From the NCBI GenBank assembly GCA_033296885.1, contig MU863906.1, positions 186,001 to 250,000 of the forward strand: a stretch of 64,000 nucleotides of DNA, given 5' to 3'. A program made the position numbers and the translations under genes. Of this stretch, positions 63,291 through 64,000 are shown piece after piece (the first letter of the stretch is position 1; each line of letters begins with the position of its first letter). The stretch comes from Triangularia verruculosa. Lineage: Eukaryota; Ascomycota; Sordariomycetes; Sordariales; Podosporaceae. The notes below the pieces were generated by a model. The model was not told the DNA's origin. It made no database searches and saw only the letters and a program-made list of their open reading frames with translations.

Positions 63291-64000
63291 TCACCTCCCC
63301 CTCCTCCCCGCCTGACTCTCCTCCGCCTCCGCATCCACCCCTTTCACCCCCTTATTCCCATCCCAATCCGCAAAGTCCTCATCGCTGTACCAACTAGGCG
63401 GCCTGTCCTCCTCTTTTCTCCCCCAGTCCTTCCCCTCTTCCTCCCCAACCACAAACTCCAGCACCCCTCCCTTCAGGAAGAACTCATGCGTGATCCAGTT
63501 CTTGGTGTATTTCCTCCCATTCAGCGTCGCAGACTGTATGTAAATCCTCTTTTGCTCTGGGTCAAAGTTCTTCACTCTAATCACCGCCCATTTATCCCGC
63601 CCCAGCTTCGCCTTGATCTTGACTTCCCTGAAGAATGGCGGAGTGAGGAGGTAAACGTCTTGGCCTGCGACGGGAAAGAATCCCATCATGGCAAAGGCAG
63701 AGAAGGCGCCCATAGCACAGTCGTCGTTGCCGGGGATACCGTTGACGGAGGAGTTGAAGAGGGAGGGGATGTATGAATGCGCCCAGTATGAGGAAATGGC
63801 GGGGCGACCGGCGTAATGGAATTGGAAGACGGGGAGAAAACCTTGCTCGTTGCCCATGTAGGAGATGCCGCTGGTGTGGAAGTAGTTGAGTCGTTCGACG
63901 AAGGCGTCTGGGCCACCCATCAGGGTGATTAAAGAGTCCATGTCTTGCGGCACGAAGAATGAGTACAGCCAGGGAGAGCCCTCGTAGGAGCTAAGAGCTG
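63291..64000 (-). CDS. GH92 alpha-1,2-mannosidase, C-terminal part (gene continues beyond window)
   Basis: The minus-strand frame is open from the right edge (SSYEGSPWLYSFFVPQDMDS) to the stop at 63291, giving about 236 C-terminal residues of a protein normally 750-850 long. Diagnostic for glycoside hydrolase family 92 is the calcium-site and active-site block around GIPGNDDCAMGAFSAFAMMG followed by FFPVAGQDVYLLTPPFF. The final domain has KNFDPEQKRIYIQSATLNGR and THEFFLKGGVLEFVVG. These enzymes trim alpha-mannose from N-glycans or fungal mannans, often secreted. The N-terminal signal and catalytic start lie outside the window. After the last strand, about 55 Glu/Lys/Asp-rich residues form an acidic tail that is unusual for the family. 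Confidence 0.94.
   Translation of the reverse strand, partial: ALSSYEGSPWLYSFFVPQDMDSLITLMGGPDAFVERLNYFHTSGISYMGNEQGFLPVFQFHYAGRPAISSYWAHSYIPSLFNSSVNGIPGNDDCAMGAFSAFAMMGFFPVAGQDVYLLTPPFFREVKIKAKLGRDKWAVIRVKNFDPEQKRIYIQSATLNGRKYTKNWITHEFFLKGGVLEFVVGEEEGKDWGRKEEDRPPSWYSDEDFADWDGNKGVKGVDAEAEESQAGRRGR

Noticed and set aside
1..64000. CRISPR arrays, bacterial operons, ribosome binding sites, attachment sites
   Set aside because: None seen; introns, the intron-containing tRNA and gene style are eukaryotic.

Overview
The window is nuclear DNA of a filamentous ascomycete (Pezizomycotina), most likely a Sordariomycete near the Sordariales. The reasons are: genes broken by one to three short introns (about 50-75 nt, GTAAGT/GTATGT donors, CTAAC/CTGAC-like branch sites, CAG/TAG acceptors); single genes on both strands with long intergenic gaps; a LaeA-like methyltransferase, a Zn2Cys6 factor with long Gln/His tracts and a GH92 mannosidase; and decayed reading frames whose stops are nearly all TAA/TAG, as C-to-T repeat-induced point mutation would leave. 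The organism is inferred from style, not from a database match. Layout, left to right. 0-4 kb has no intact gene, only a decayed ORF and AT-rich short repeats. 4.2-6.1 kb is a beta-propeller (WD40-like) protein whose frame stays open past its stop. 7.3-10.1 kb holds three small genes of one unfamiliar family; a fourth member lies at 17.9-18.6 kb on the other strand. Between them are a FAD-dependent oxidoreductase (12.4-13.9 kb) and a four-exon LaeA-like methyltransferase (15.2-17.1 kb). 18.9-24.6 kb carries a small three-exon membrane protein, a pseudokinase-like gene, a 320-bp inverted-repeat element inside a possible gene, a relic of a Cys-rich zinc-finger-like gene and a tiny two-exon gene. 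25.5-35.5 kb has a zinc alcohol dehydrogenase, a Ser/Pro-rich protein, a possible roadblock-like protein and an acidic AT-hook protein. 36.4-39.6 kb has an APH-type kinase with a probable 3' frameshift and a Cys-rich accessory gene of uncertain integrity. From 40 kb on the content is mostly core: a CNNM/Mam3-type DUF21-CBS membrane protein, an RGT1-like Zn2Cys6 regulator, a 1177-residue coiled-coil protein, an intron-containing tRNA-Leu(AAG), glyoxalase I, 3-phosphoglycerate dehydrogenase, Rad4/XPC, a SET-domain protein and the 3' end of a GH92 alpha-mannosidase. There are no operons. The right half (39.9-64 kb) is a housekeeping block for metabolite detoxification, serine synthesis, DNA repair, chromatin, glucose-type regulation and glycan trimming. 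The left half (0-24 kb and 36-40 kb) is accessory in character, with orphan families, relics and repeats. The best candidate for something undescribed is the four-gene family sharing a block that ends in LG-(L/F)-D. Exon coordinates below come from reading splice signals and checking phase by eye; none was confirmed by RNA data.
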